Shown: one piece after another, positions 55,154 through 64,000 of the stretch
Position numbering within the stretch: the first letter of the stretch is position 1
How the letters are laid out: every line of letters begins with the position of its first letter
DNA from: Phycisphaerae bacterium
GTDB lineage: Bacteria; Planctomycetota; Phycisphaerae; Phycisphaerales; UBA1924
Assembly (NCBI GenBank): GCA_030432905.1
Contig: JAUILU010000003.1
Coordinates: 248,001-312,000 of the forward strand
Direction of reading: 5' to 3'
DNA length: 64,000 nucleotides
The notes under the pieces: generated by a model
What the model saw: only the letters and a program-made list of their open reading frames with translations
The model's database searches: none
What the model was told of the DNA's origin: nothing
Translations under genes and position numbers: made by a program

Positions 55154-56098
55154 ATGATTGAAATCGCTGATCTACATAGATGGTTTGGCTCTGTGCACGC
55201 CGTCAGGGGTGTCGGCTTCGAAATACCCGCAGGGCAGGTCGTCGGTCTGCTCGGCCCCAACGGCGCAGGGAAAACCACCACCCTCCGGATGCTCACGGGC
55301 ATCATCCGCCCACAGAAGGGCTCGATCCGCATCGCAGGCGTGGACGCCATCGCAGAGCCGACCAAGTCCCGCAGGGGCTTTGGCTATCTCCCGGAGTCGG
55401 CGCCGTCCTACCCGGAGATGTCGGTGTCCGGCTTTCTGAGGTACAGATCACAGGTCCTCGGCGTGCCGCGCGGCAGCCGAAAGTCGCAGATCGCAAAGGC
55501 CATGGAAGAATGCCAGCTCGGCTCGGTCGCCAAACGCCGCATCGGCCAGCTGAGCAAGGGCTACCGCCAGCGGGTCGCGCTCGCCTCGGCGCTCCTGCAC
55601 GACCCGAAGGTCCTGATTCTCGACGAGCCAACCAACGGCCTCGACCCGACCCAGATCCGCGAAGCCAGGTCCCTCATCGGCGATCTCGCCCAAGACCGGA
55701 CGGTGCTCGTCAGCTCGCACATCCTGCCGGAGATCGAAAGGACCTGCGAGCGGGTCATCATCATCGGGGCCGGCAAGGTCCTCGCCGACGGCACGCCCGA
55801 CGAACTCTGCCGACAGAACACCGGCGGCGGATGCATCGCCGAGTGCAAGGGCCACGGCGCCAAGATCTCTACGACACTGGCAGAGCTCTTCCCCGGAACA
55901 GAGGTCAGCACGACGCCGCTCGAGGGCGGCTGGTGGCGCGTCGAGGTCAGGACTTCTGACGCCAACGATCCGTGCGAACAGGTCGGTGCAGCGCTCGGCT
56001 CGGCGCGGATCCAGATCCGCCAGCTCCGCCCCACCGTCGCCGGGCTTGAAGACGTGTTCGTCCGAGTCCTCGACGAGAGCGCAGGAGCCGAGGCATGA
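55154..56098 (+). CDS. ABC transporter ATP-binding protein (GldA-like)
   Basis: A 314-residue ATPase. Walker A is GPNGAGKTTT, Q-loop region YLPESAPSYPEM, signature QLSKGYRQRVALA (LSKGY, a GldA/NatA-type variant of LSGGQ), Walker B VLILDEPTNGLD and switch His in SSHI. A C-terminal beta domain of about 80 residues follows. It energises the membrane protein encoded next, whose start overlaps its stop by four bases. The operon order (ATPase, ABC-2 permease, auxiliary protein) matches gldA-gldF-gldG of gliding bacteria and similar operons elsewhere. Cargo is unknown. Confidence 0.9.
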   Translation: MIEIADLHRWFGSVHAVRGVGFEIPAGQVVGLLGPNGAGKTTTLRMLTGIIRPQKGSIRIAGVDAIAEPTKSRRGFGYLPESAPSYPEMSVSGFLRYRSQVLGVPRGSRKSQIAKAMEECQLGSVAKRRIGQLSKGYRQRVALASALLHDPKVLILDEPTNGLDPTQIREARSLIGDLAQDRTVLVSSHILPEIERTCERVIIIGAGKVLADGTPDELCRQNTGGGCIAECKGHGAKISTTLAELFPGTEVSTTPLEGGWWRVEVRTSDANDPCEQVGAALGSARIQIRQLRPTVAGLEDVFVRVLDESAGAEA

Positions 56099-56817
56099 GC
56101 ACAGCACTCGCCATCGCCAAACGCGAATTCGGCTCGCTCTTCCGCGTCCCGGTCGGCTGGATCGTCATCGCCCTGTTTCTGTTTCTGACCGGGGCTGTGT
56201 TCGTGACCAGCGCGCTGCTACCCGGCGACCCCGCGACGCTCCGCTCGGTTTTCGGCACAACCACGTTCATGCTCGTGCTCGTCGCACCCGCGGTCTCGAT
56301 GAGGCTCTTCAGTGAGGAACTCCGCACGGGCACCTACGAGCTGCTCGCGTCCAGCCCCGTGTCGAGCTTCCAAATCGTCGCAGGCAAGTTCCTCGGTGCG
56401 CTCGCGTTTCTGGTGGTGATGCTGCTGCCCACGCTGATCCACGCACTGGTCCTCCGTATGGCCAGCAGCCCCGCGCCGGACCCCGGCCCGATCCTTGCCG
56501 GCTATCTCAGCCTGCTGCTCTTTGGATGCCTGTGCCTGTCGCTCGGGACCGTGGCCTCGGCGCTGACCGACAGCCAGACGCTCGCGTTCCTTGGCACCCT
56601 GCTCACGCTCGTCTGCTGGGTGCTCATCACGAACACCGCACCGAAGTTTGTCAGCCCGGAACTCGGCGCCAAGCTCGCCGCGGCGTCGTACCTCATCCGC
56701 ATCGATGACTTCGCCCGCGGCGCGATCGATACCCGGCACATCGTGTTCTTCTTGTCTATATCCGCGGGCCTGCTGGTCGCCGCGGGTGCCGCTCTGGAGC
56801 ACAAACGATGGCGGTAA
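56095..56817 (+). CDS. ABC-2 type permease (GldF-like)
   Basis: A 240-residue inner-membrane protein with about six helices (for example VGWIVIALFLFLTGAVFVTS, FLVVMLLPTLIHALVLRM, AGYLSLLLFGCLCLSLGTVA). The motif EELRTGTYELLASSPVSSFQ, between helices 2 and 3, is the ABC-2 permease coupling region. It overlaps both neighbours (four bases with the ATPase gene, ten with the auxiliary gene) and is thus translationally coupled. Confidence 0.87.
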   Translation: MSTALAIAKREFGSLFRVPVGWIVIALFLFLTGAVFVTSALLPGDPATLRSVFGTTTFMLVLVAPAVSMRLFSEELRTGTYELLASSPVSSFQIVAGKFLGALAFLVVMLLPTLIHALVLRMASSPAPDPGPILAGYLSLLLFGCLCLSLGTVASALTDSQTLAFLGTLLTLVCWVLITNTAPKFVSPELGAKLAAASYLIRIDDFARGAIDTRHIVFFLSISAGLLVAAGAALEHKRWR

Positions 56818-58901
56818 CACAAACCCAGCCGAGCAAAGCCAACCGGATCGCGATCACCGCGATCGGTCTGGCCGCCACGCTCCTGATCGTCATCGCGGTC
56901 AACATGCTCGCGCACCGGTTCGCCGCGCGGTTCGATGTCACCAGCACCGGCGCACTCAAGCCCTCCGACCGTACGTACTCGATCCTCGGCAGCCTCGAGG
57001 GAGAATCCGAGATCGTGCTCGCGGCTAACCTGATCGACCCGAGTCGAGACCGAGCCGCGTTGTCTCGCGTGCTCGACATGCTCGACGAGATCGACAAGGC
57101 CTCGGACAACGTCCGCGCAACCGTCATCAACACCGGGACAGCCGACGGCATCGACCAATACCAAGCCCTGATCGACAGGCTCTCCGCGGAACGCTCGGAC
57201 GAGACACAGGCTGCTGTGGACCTGACAACCAGTGCGCAGGCCTCTCTCGAACGGCTCGGCACGCAGATGATGACCTGGGCCGACCCTGTTCAGAACCTCG
57301 CGCAAGAGCACGAGCCGGACCGCACAGGCGTCAGCCCCTGGACCAATGAACTCCGCCAGCGCGCCTCGCAGCTCAGGGTGCGTGCCGGCGAGATCGATCA
57401 GGTCAGCGCGTACGTCCAGCAATCGCTCGGGCAGATGCTCGGCACCACGCCCGTCCCGAACGTCGGAGAGGCGCGGAACGTCATCCAGCAGGCCCACGGC
57501 GTGATTGCCTCGGTTGTTCAGGAACAGCTCGAAGACCTGCTCAGGCGCGCTCAGGACCCGAAGATCTCCGCCGCGGGCAGGACCTCGGCGACGAACCTCG
57601 CCCGCCAGATGCAGACGGCTCTGGATGAAGCCGCGATCGTGATCGACGCGATCAAGACGAGCCCGTTGCCCGTGCTCTCGCGCGTCGCACAGGCACTGGC
57701 CAGCGGCGAGGCCGCGATCATCATTGGCGCCGACGGGCAGAGCCTGAGCGCGATCTCGATCGATGATCTCGCGCCCCCCGCCCAGCCGGGCGTTGCAAGA
57801 ATCGACGCGGGCCGACGCGCTGAGTCGCTGCTTGGAAGTGCGCTCGCGGCGACCTCACAATCGATCCCCGTCACGACAGCGGTGCTCATCCACGGCACCG
57901 ACGCACGCATCCTCACCGAACGCGGCGCACTCGATCAGCTTCTTGAGAGCATGGCGATTCGGAACGTGCGATGGATCGAGTGGCCCGTGAGTCTGTCGCC
58001 CGAGAAGCCCGCCGAGGTTGCGTTGCTCGCCGACGACCCGAACACGATGTACGTCGTGGTCGGGATGAGCATGTCATCGCAGGGCGCCGCCGAGCGCGCG
58101 ATCCGAACCGGCGCCGTGCTCGATGATCTGATTGAATCCGGCAAGAACGTGCTGGTGTGCCTGTCACCCTCGACGATGCCGGGCGAGGGTGCACCCGACC
58201 CGATGTCCGAGCCGCTCAAGGCGTTCGGACTCGACGCCGACACGGGCCGACCGACGCTCGTCGATAAACCGATCGGCGATCGCAGGTTCGTCGAGTGGGA
58301 ACAGCTGATCCTGCCCGGCGAAACCGGCAGCCCGCTCGCCGAGGTCGTCAAGGGCATGCCGACGCGGCTGACCTGGCCCATCGCCATCGACCGAACCGAA
58401 GACGTGGGCACCGCCTGGCCCCTGATCCGGAGCCAAGCCGACAACATCTGGCGCGAAGCAGAATGGTTCGGCTACTGGCTCGAGCGTGATGTGAACAGGC
58501 CAAACGTCGCCAACCCGCCCGCGCCCGGCGGCTCGCGTGACGGCGAGGTCGGCCAAGGCGCTTTCGCGTGGGCAGTCGAACGCCCAACCGAAACGGGCAC
58601 ACAGCGCGTGGTCGTCGTCGGCTCGCACCTCTGGCTCTTCGACATGGTCGCAAGGCGCACCGCTTCGATCGACGGCAAGGTCGGTGAAACCAGTCAAGGC
58701 AACACCGAGTTTGCGCACGCGATCGTCAGCTGGCTGACCTACCAAGACGACATGATCGCCCGGAGCGCCGAGGCCGAGTCGTTCCCGATCGTCCAGCCGA
58801 TGGACCCGGCGCGGCTCTCAGCGGCCAGATGGTTCTTCATCGGCGGGCTCCCGCTGCTCGTTCTCATCCTCGGCGCTGTGGTCCGGCTCATCGGCGGGTA
58901 G
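56808..58901 (+). CDS. ABC auxiliary membrane protein (GldG-like)
   Basis: A 697-residue protein with an N-terminal helix (about 15-34), a very large extracytoplasmic part, and a C-terminal helix (about 672-693). The FDVTSTGALKPSDRTYSILG start and the later LLIDQLLESMAIRNV-like region fit the GldG / ABC_transp_aux family, which partners ABC-2 permeases. It carries an extra helical region (about 100-260). Its last 84 bases overlap the convergent zinc-ribbon gene. Confidence 0.8.
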   Translation: MAVTQTQPSKANRIAITAIGLAATLLIVIAVNMLAHRFAARFDVTSTGALKPSDRTYSILGSLEGESEIVLAANLIDPSRDRAALSRVLDMLDEIDKASDNVRATVINTGTADGIDQYQALIDRLSAERSDETQAAVDLTTSAQASLERLGTQMMTWADPVQNLAQEHEPDRTGVSPWTNELRQRASQLRVRAGEIDQVSAYVQQSLGQMLGTTPVPNVGEARNVIQQAHGVIASVVQEQLEDLLRRAQDPKISAAGRTSATNLARQMQTALDEAAIVIDAIKTSPLPVLSRVAQALASGEAAIIIGADGQSLSAISIDDLAPPAQPGVARIDAGRRAESLLGSALAATSQSIPVTTAVLIHGTDARILTERGALDQLLESMAIRNVRWIEWPVSLSPEKPAEVALLADDPNTMYVVVGMSMSSQGAAERAIRTGAVLDDLIESGKNVLVCLSPSTMPGEGAPDPMSEPLKAFGLDADTGRPTLVDKPIGDRRFVEWEQLILPGETGSPLAEVVKGMPTRLTWPIAIDRTEDVGTAWPLIRSQADNIWREAEWFGYWLERDVNRPNVANPPAPGGSRDGEVGQGAFAWAVERPTETGTQRVVVVGSHLWLFDMVARRTASIDGKVGETSQGNTEFAHAIVSWLTYQDDMIARSAEAESFPIVQPMDPARLSAARWFFIGGLPLLVLILGAVVRLIGG

Positions 58902-59360
58902 CACCTCACGCCCGAGCCGAATACCGGGCACCTCACTCGGCTCCTTCTTGCTCCGAATGTGATACCGCTTGCGCGCCCTGCGTCGGCCGGATCGGCTCGA
59001 GGCTTCCTGCATCGTCGAGCCGCACTCCGGGCATGGGTCGCCCGCAAAGATCTCTTCTTTCAGATCGGACAGGTCATACAGGCACGACTTGCAGTGGAGC
59101 TCGCCGCGTGGCAGATCGATGGGCAGCATCACAAGAAACAGAGAGACCGCTCCTACCAGAATGATGTACGGGTACAGCAGCACACGGAACACCGCGACGT
59201 ACTCGTCGTAGTTGAACGTTCGAGCGATCTCGAGATGGACGCGGTTGACCAGCAGAAGGAACAGGACGCCGCCGACAAGCACCGCGAAACCTACGGGCCT
59301 TCGCCGGCCGCGGAATGCCCCGTACCACACGAGGACAGCATAGAAAACAAAGAGTAGCAT
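58818..59360 (-). CDS. Membrane protein with cytoplasmic zinc ribbon
   Basis: A 180-residue protein with three helices (about 1-14, 22-42 and 62-84) and a zinc ribbon CKSCLYDLSDL...CPECGSTMQ near 93-119. A basic then acidic tail follows, the last 28 residues of which overlap the GldG-like gene in antisense. The ribbon is related to the one at 49841-50686. It starts six bases after the flippase-like gene, so is probably the last gene of a four-gene operon. Function unknown; the overlapping end might be an over-extended frame. Confidence 0.65.
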   Translation of the reverse strand: MLLFVFYAVLVWYGAFRGRRRPVGFAVLVGGVLFLLLVNRVHLEIARTFNYDEYVAVFRVLLYPYIILVGAVSLFLVMLPIDLPRGELHCKSCLYDLSDLKEEIFAGDPCPECGSTMQEASSRSGRRRARKRYHIRSKKEPSEVPGIRLGREVLPADEPDHSAEDENEQREPADEEPSGR

Positions 59361-59366
59361 TTGACT

Positions 59367-60287
59367 CTAAAGCCCGGGATCGGAGCCCTTGTTCCCCGCC
59401 TTTCTGCGTGCAATATAGGCAGAACTTACCAACCCCACGGGAACCACCACGACCAACTCCGCGGCTCGGTTCACGAGCGAGGCGGCGATCCCGATCTCAT
59501 TGGTCACCCCCACCACGACGATCGCCGCGACGACGCTGATGGCCCATTCGACCACACCTAGCCCGGCCCCGGTAAGCGGGAAGAGCGACGCGAGCTGCAC
59601 GGCCGCCGCGATGAGCAGAGCCGCTGCGGGGTTAATGTCCGCACCGACGATCTTGAAGCACACCCACATCCGCAGCGCCCAGACGAGCATGTCGCCGTAG
59701 CGGATCAGCAGCGCAATCCGCAAATCCAACCTCGGCACCGACCCCGCCGGGCTTCTGTCCCCCGCGATTCCCGCGAGCACGTACACACCAACCGACGTCG
59801 CGACGAGCACCGCCGAACCGATCGCAACACCCTCGGCGAATGCGATCCCGATCGCCAGCATGTGAGCCGCGGCGAGCCCCGACATCAACGCCAGAGCCAC
59901 CGATACCGCGACAGATGACTTGAGAGACACGCCGTGTACGATCTTGTGGAATGCGAGCCTGCCGATCAGCCCGGGGCGGAGCGGGAGATAGTTGAGCAGC
60001 CAGGCCGAGCCGATGAGCGCGGTCATGTCACCCAGCGGCACCTTGCCGAATTTCCGCATGAGCACCCAGAACGAGACCGCGACCAAGCCGGCGTTTGCGA
60101 TCGGAAGCAGCAGCGCCATCACGATAAGCCAGACCGGCGCGTTGCGTGCGGACTCCGTGGCTTGCTGGAGGTCCTGCTGTTTCTGTGTGAGGACAAACAC
60201 CGCTGCCGCGATCAGCAGCACACCGATCGCAAACCCAGCGAGTCGCTTGGCTTTCTGGTTGCGAGAAGGTGCGGCGGCCCGTGTCAA
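59367..60287 (-). CDS. UPF0104 / lysylphosphatidylglycerol-synthase-like membrane protein
   Basis: A 306-residue protein with eight or so helices and the family's pattern: ALIGSAWLLNYLPLRPGLIG, FKIVGADINPAAALLIAAAV and FPLTGAGLGVVEWAISVVAA. This family covers the transmembrane part of MprF and related glycolipid or flippase proteins. It likely moves or modifies a lipid in the inner membrane; no synthase domain is attached. Start and stop overlap or abut neighbours (four-base overlap with the gene upstream). Confidence 0.75.
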   Translation of the reverse strand: MTRAAAPSRNQKAKRLAGFAIGVLLIAAAVFVLTQKQQDLQQATESARNAPVWLIVMALLLPIANAGLVAVSFWVLMRKFGKVPLGDMTALIGSAWLLNYLPLRPGLIGRLAFHKIVHGVSLKSSVAVSVALALMSGLAAAHMLAIGIAFAEGVAIGSAVLVATSVGVYVLAGIAGDRSPAGSVPRLDLRIALLIRYGDMLVWALRMWVCFKIVGADINPAAALLIAAAVQLASLFPLTGAGLGVVEWAISVVAAIVVVGVTNEIGIAASLVNRAAELVVVVPVGLVSSAYIARRKAGNKGSDPGL

Positions 60288-62797
60288 GGCTGGACGGCTT
60301 CCTCGTGCTCAGGCGGCGCGGGCTTGTGAGAACCGATCGGCGGCATGAATGCGTAGCCAGTCGGCGAATCGGCGCTCAGCCGATCGGTCAGCAATCGAGC
60401 CAGCTCCGAGAGTTTCGGATTATCCGAAGCCGCGGCACGAGCGAGCGCCGGGGCTTCTGCGACCTGGACCCGCGACAGCATGCCCGCGGCGAGGGCGGCC
60501 GGGTCGGTGTCAGAGAGAATCACAGAATCGAGTGTTTCCATGCCCGGGCACAGCACACGGTGCGGCGCGAGTGCAATCACCGCCAGACGACCCTTGCGCG
60601 AAAGGCCCGCATACCGCGATGACAAGACCTCGGCGATCCGTTGGACCTCTGCCGCGGTCGGGCTGCCGTTGGGGCGGTTTGGATCGACAAGCGCCGAGCG
60701 GATCGTCGGAAGAAGCCCGATCAAACGTTCTTCTTCGTACACCTCGAGTTCACGCGCAAGATCAGCGAGCGATGCACGGACACGCTGGTCCGGCTTGCGT
60801 GTCAGCAGTGGTGTCTCGGCGCTGAGGCACATCGGTCCCGCTTGGTACATCCGGCCTGTGCCAACAACAAAGCCTTGCAGCAGGTGCCACCTGCTACGCA
60901 CGGTGTGCGCCGACTTCAGGTCCGCGATCCAGCCTGTCTCACCCGGGTCGGGCCAGATCTCGAGTGTCAAGCTCTCGCCCGGCGTCAGGCGGAGCTTGTG
61001 GTGCATGTCCACGACTTCTGGTTTCAGCACCGACGCAACATTGAACGAACCGATGGTCATCGATGGAGAGATCATGAGCCGGGAGTTGATCGGCCTGTCG
61101 CTGCCGACGGCGAGCGCGATCGGCGATGTGTTTCGGATGTTGAACTTGATTACGGGCTGCGAGTAGGCGTCGATGCTCTGGCTTTCGAGGCTCGCGGTGA
61201 CCGACATCATCCTTACCGGGTTACCTGCGATGCTATCGAACCAGAACGGGACGGCCTCTGCAATCGAACGCATGGCGTCGGTGTGCTCGGAGTACACGAG
61301 CTCTTCGCCGGTGAGATCCTCGAACCGGAAACGCGCGTAAGCGCCGATCGGGGTAATCTGTGAAAACAGAGCCGTGGTCTTGAACGCCTCCGCGGCTTCG
61401 GCGTTCCGCCCCGCGGCTTCTAGCGACAGGCCGTACCCGACCGAGCCGAGTGTCGAGACTTTCGAGAGCGGCTCAAAGAGTGCGACGGCTTCTTCGACCT
61501 GTCCACGCCTGAGCACGATCAGCGAATCGATTACCGCCAGTTGGGCGTCGCCCGAATTGCCGAGCAGAGAGCGGAGCTGGTCAACATCGGACATAACCGC
61601 ATCGCCCTGCTTGCCCGCAACAAGATTGGAAACGATCAACTCAGAACCAAGCACCGCGGCTTGCTGGAGCAACGAGTTGCGTAGTTCCGGGTTCTCTGCT
61701 ACGGCTGGCGTCCGGAGTCGTTCTGCGATGCTGTCGATCTCGGGCCGGATGCTGTCGGCGAGATCCTTGAGCGACCGCTCAACAACGACATCATCACCGA
61801 TCGACGCGGCCGCGAGCACGCGGATGCGTTCGTTGTGAATCGGCAGACGCACATCTTCAGGCCTCGTCACGTTTTCAGTGAGCTGCTCGGCCTCTTCGAG
61901 CTGCCTGATGCGCAGCCGAGCGTTATCTCGCTGGACCTGCAGCAGCTGTTCAAATTCAGACAGCACACGCGCAGCGCCGAAGTTCTGCCAGCGGAGCACC
62001 GTCGTCTCGGTGTCGATGCCAACATCGTTCGTAATGCCATCGGTCGCAATGAGCCGGCGGGCGGTGTCGTGGAATCGCTGGGCCTGCATGAACTCGCCGT
62101 GCTTTGATAGCTCGGCGGCTACTGCGAAGTACAGATTCGGGTCGATCGGGTCGGCGCGGAGCAGGTTGATCGCAAGCTCAAGATTTCCGACCGGATCATC
62201 GCGGCGCTCTTGGTAGAACGCGGCCGCAAGCGCGGCGGCCTCCTTGTTCGACGAATCGAGCGAGGTCGCCATTGCGAGATGGCGAACGAATTGCTTGTCG
62301 TTGCCCTGTTCGCGATAGAGCAGGGCCGCGTCGAGCGCGAGCCGGCTGCGGACCGCGGGGTCGGGGATCGCCCCGACGGCGTCCTCACTTAGGTACCGCG
62401 CGTACACATCGAGACGCTCTTGAACAGTCTGTTTTTGGCTGACGTTCCACGAGAGCAATCGCAGCTGCGCAACCGAGTCGCTCGGATCAATCTTGACCAA
62501 CTCGCGTGTCGCGAGCATGACCGCCTCTTCGTTGCCGGCTGCGCGGTGCGCCTCGATGAGCCTGCGCCAGAGCGAGGCATCGTCGGGTGTGACTCCAAGC
62601 GCGATCTCAAGCATCGCCGCGGTAATCTGGTAGTCGCGGATACTGGCGGTCGGCTGCTGGCGGAGATCGAGGACCGAGATGCGCGTGATCGCGCTGGCGA
62701 CGAGCTCGTCGTTGTCTGGCTGCGCCGCCAGTGTCGGCGCCACCACCAGCCCGACCAACGTAACCATCAAGAGGCGAAAGCGAGCCAAAGCTGTCAT
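60284..62797 (-). CDS. Large exported repeat protein, TPR-like
   Basis: An 837-residue protein with a signal peptide (ARFRLLMVTLVGLVVAPTLA, likely cut before AQPD). The mature part is rich in short helical pairs (SLWRRLIEAHRAAGNEEAVM, SKEAAALAAAFYQERRDDPV) like TPR repeats. A beta-rich region follows (FNIRNTSPIALAVGSDRPI, then LTLEIWPDPGETGW) and more helices. It may be a periplasmic scaffold. The start at 62797 is preferred over a longer frame because it opens the signal peptide and overlaps the upstream stop by four bases. Confidence 0.72.
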   Translation of the reverse strand: MTALARFRLLMVTLVGLVVAPTLAAQPDNDELVASAITRISVLDLRQQPTASIRDYQITAAMLEIALGVTPDDASLWRRLIEAHRAAGNEEAVMLATRELVKIDPSDSVAQLRLLSWNVSQKQTVQERLDVYARYLSEDAVGAIPDPAVRSRLALDAALLYREQGNDKQFVRHLAMATSLDSSNKEAAALAAAFYQERRDDPVGNLELAINLLRADPIDPNLYFAVAAELSKHGEFMQAQRFHDTARRLIATDGITNDVGIDTETTVLRWQNFGAARVLSEFEQLLQVQRDNARLRIRQLEEAEQLTENVTRPEDVRLPIHNERIRVLAAASIGDDVVVERSLKDLADSIRPEIDSIAERLRTPAVAENPELRNSLLQQAAVLGSELIVSNLVAGKQGDAVMSDVDQLRSLLGNSGDAQLAVIDSLIVLRRGQVEEAVALFEPLSKVSTLGSVGYGLSLEAAGRNAEAAEAFKTTALFSQITPIGAYARFRFEDLTGEELVYSEHTDAMRSIAEAVPFWFDSIAGNPVRMMSVTASLESQSIDAYSQPVIKFNIRNTSPIALAVGSDRPINSRLMISPSMTIGSFNVASVLKPEVVDMHHKLRLTPGESLTLEIWPDPGETGWIADLKSAHTVRSRWHLLQGFVVGTGRMYQAGPMCLSAETPLLTRKPDQRVRASLADLARELEVYEEERLIGLLPTIRSALVDPNRPNGSPTAAEVQRIAEVLSSRYAGLSRKGRLAVIALAPHRVLCPGMETLDSVILSDTDPAALAAGMLSRVQVAEAPALARAAASDNPKLSELARLLTDRLSADSPTGYAFMPPIGSHKPAPPEHEEAVQP

Positions 62798-63105
62798 AGA
62801 ACGAACCCCGTCACCATTAACACACCGATCGCTGCCAGGCACAGAAGCCCGAGGCACGCGATCGCTAACTCCGTCAGCCAGATCATCGGCAATCGCCCGG
62901 CCTGCGGGCAAATCCGATCTGCGACCATGAACATGAATACGAACTGACCGCCGCCGATGCTCGCCAGACCCAGAAGAATCCAAACAATTGGGTCGAGTCC
63001 CATCGCCGAGTGGAGCCAGTCGTCGTTCGAGTGCGCGAAGAGCGACAGTCCGAAAACAACCATCGCCGCCGCCCACGCCGAGGCAACGATCGAAAGCAGT
63101 GTCAT
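62794..63105 (-). CDS. Small membrane protein, first gene of a four-gene operon
   Basis: A protein of about 103 residues with three hydrophobic helices (LSIVASAWAAAMVVFGLSLF, IVWILLGLASIGGGQFVFMF, and a last helix around LAIACLGLLCLAAIGVLMVT). I recognise no family. The start is uncertain: ATG 63105 starts at the first helix, while ATG 63165 would add 20 residues. Its stop overlaps the start of the repeat-protein gene by four bases. It is downstream of rho on the same strand. Confidence 0.55.
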   Translation of the reverse strand: MTLLSIVASAWAAAMVVFGLSLFAHSNDDWLHSAMGLDPIVWILLGLASIGGGQFVFMFMVADRICPQAGRLPMIWLTELAIACLGLLCLAAIGVLMVTGFVL

Positions 63106-63217
63106 ACTGGCCCGCCTGATCAACGGCACTCCGGTCACTCCATGCGGGCACAATTGCCCCGCCATGAAGCCTACCACGCCCAAACGCCCGGGGTAAATCC
63201 TCTCCGAGCACGACCCG

Positions 63218-64000
63218 CTAGCCCATCATCATGGACATCAGGAACTCGGCGTTGCTCTTGGATTTCTCGAGTCGGCCCTTGAAGAACTCCATCGCCTCGA
63301 CCACGTTCATGTCGGCGAGGATCTTGCGGAGCTTGTAGGTCAGCTCCAGCTCCTTCGGGTCCATCAGCAGCTCCTCGCGGCGGGTGCCCGAGGCCGAGAC
63401 GTCGATCGCCGGGTAGACACGCTTCTCGACCAGCCTGCGGTCGAGGTGCAACTCCGAGTTGCCCGTGCCCTTGAACTCCTCGAAGATGACCTCGTCCATC
63501 CGGCTGCCCGTGTCAACGAGGGCGGTGCCGATGATGGTGAGCGAGCCGCCGTTCTCGATCGCGCGAGCCGCGCCGAAGAACTTCTTGGGCCGCTGCAGCG
63601 CGTTGGCGTCGAGACCGCCGGTCATGATCTTGCCCGAGTGCGGGATGTCCGCGTTGTACGCGCGGGCGAGCCTTGTGATCGAGTCGAGGAAGATGACGAC
63701 ATCATCGCCGAACTCGACCATGCGCTTGGCTTTCTCGATCACAACCTCGGCGACCTGCACGTGTCGCGAGCTCTGCTCGTCGAACGTGCTCGCGACAACC
63801 TCGACCGAATCCGCCGAGTGACGCTTGAAATCCGTGACTTCTTCCGGGCGCTCGTCAACAAGCAGCACGATGATCTTGGTGTCGGGGAAGTTCTTGGTGA
63901 TGCCCGCGGCCATCTGCTGGAGCAGGACCGTCTTACCAGTTCTGGGCGGCGCGACGATGAGCGCTCGCTGGCCCTTGCCGAGCGGTGCGACGAGATCGAC
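63218..64000 (-). CDS. rho: Transcription termination factor Rho (C-terminal part, cut by window edge)
   Basis: The last 260 residues of Rho, the RNA-stimulated hexameric helicase that ends transcription. Visible are Walker A PPRTGKT near the cut, [14 protein letters not shown], Walker [17 protein letters not shown], the arginine-finger region, and the conserved C-terminus ([20 protein letters not shown]). The N-terminal RNA-binding part lies beyond base 64000. Confidence 0.97.
   Translation of the reverse strand, partial: VDLVAPLGKGQRALIVAPPRTGKTVLLQQMAAGITKNFPDTKIIVLLVDERPEEVTDFKRHSADSVEVVASTFDEQSSRHVQVAEVVIEKAKRMVEFGDDVVIFLDSITRLARAYNADIPHSGKIMTGGLDANALQRPKKFFGAARAIENGGSLTIIGTALVDTGSRMDEVIFEEFKGTGNSELHLDRRLVEKRVYPAIDVSASGTRREELLMDPKELELTYKLRKILADMNVVEAMEFFKGRLEKSKSNAEFLMSMMMG

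Noticed and set aside
59364..59369. TAGAGT three bases before the zinc-ribbon gene start
   Set aside because: It contains the stop codon of the upstream operon gene and is too close to the start to act as a -10.

Overview
The window is one contiguous, gene-dense bacterial chromosome segment, visibly GC-rich (low to mid 60s percent) with strong third-position GC. Gene content points to the phylum Planctomycetota, most likely class Phycisphaerae (inference, no database search). The clues are: short zinc-ribbon proteins of the form CxxCxYxLxxL...CPECG next to membrane helices (49841-50686 and 58818-59360); a sigma-70-family factor directly upstream of a membrane Ser/Thr kinase; a two-vWA/glutamine-amidotransferase-like membrane protein with a Gln-rich partner; a DUF1844 gene beside sdh; and an ATP synthase Fo cluster without the F1 genes. 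No rRNA, tRNA, CRISPR array, transposase, phage or integron gene was seen.

Layout. 1-1887: end of an unknown gene, two membrane proteins, then a leader region. 1888-5352: flagellar filament cap fliD and its neighbour fliS. 5325-8274: holB (DNA polymerase III delta prime), an AT-rich small DUF7710-like gene and sthA. 8402-16636: alaS, atpZ-like, atpI-like, atpB, atpE, atpF, atpH and pgk, ending at a strong terminator. 16692-21588: mutL diverging from a HIT-family gene, then nadC-birA (minus) and fabI (plus). 21661-26271: a small hypothetical gene and the sdhCAB complex II operon with a DUF1844 gene upstream. 26350-31401: PpiC/SurA-like lipoprotein, yraN, a sensor histidine kinase and miaB. 31411-36722: the vWA/Gln-rich pair. 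36784-41019: trpD, then the kinase and sigma-factor operon. 41334-42345: a coiled-coil protein with its own terminator. 42473-44988: mreBCD cell-shape operon. 44985-53327: HAD phosphatase, GlmU-like nucleotidyltransferase, polA, a zinc-ribbon protein, an amidohydrolase and prmC. 53305-55005: a PAS/GAF/receiver protein with a degenerate HisKA. 55154-58901: a GldA-GldF-GldG-like ABC operon. 58818-63105: four packed envelope genes on the minus strand. 63218-64000: 3' part of rho.

The genes are mostly housekeeping: energy (ATP synthase Fo, complex II, transhydrogenase, Pgk), replication and repair (HolB, PolA, MutL), translation (AlaS, MiaB, PrmC), cofactors and lipids (NadC, BirA, FabI), shape (MreBCD) and motility (FliD, FliS). 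Accessory interest lies in three places. First, AlaS carries two in-frame insertions of lower GC; the second has the look of a miniature PD-(D/E)XK nuclease core. Second, about a dozen operon-first genes lack a Shine-Dalgarno site and instead carry a TANNNT box 5-7 bases before the start codon, the layout of leaderless transcription. Third, there are several unusual signalling and envelope proteins: the sigma/kinase pair, the pseudo-HisKA receiver protein, and the vWA/Gln-rich pair.
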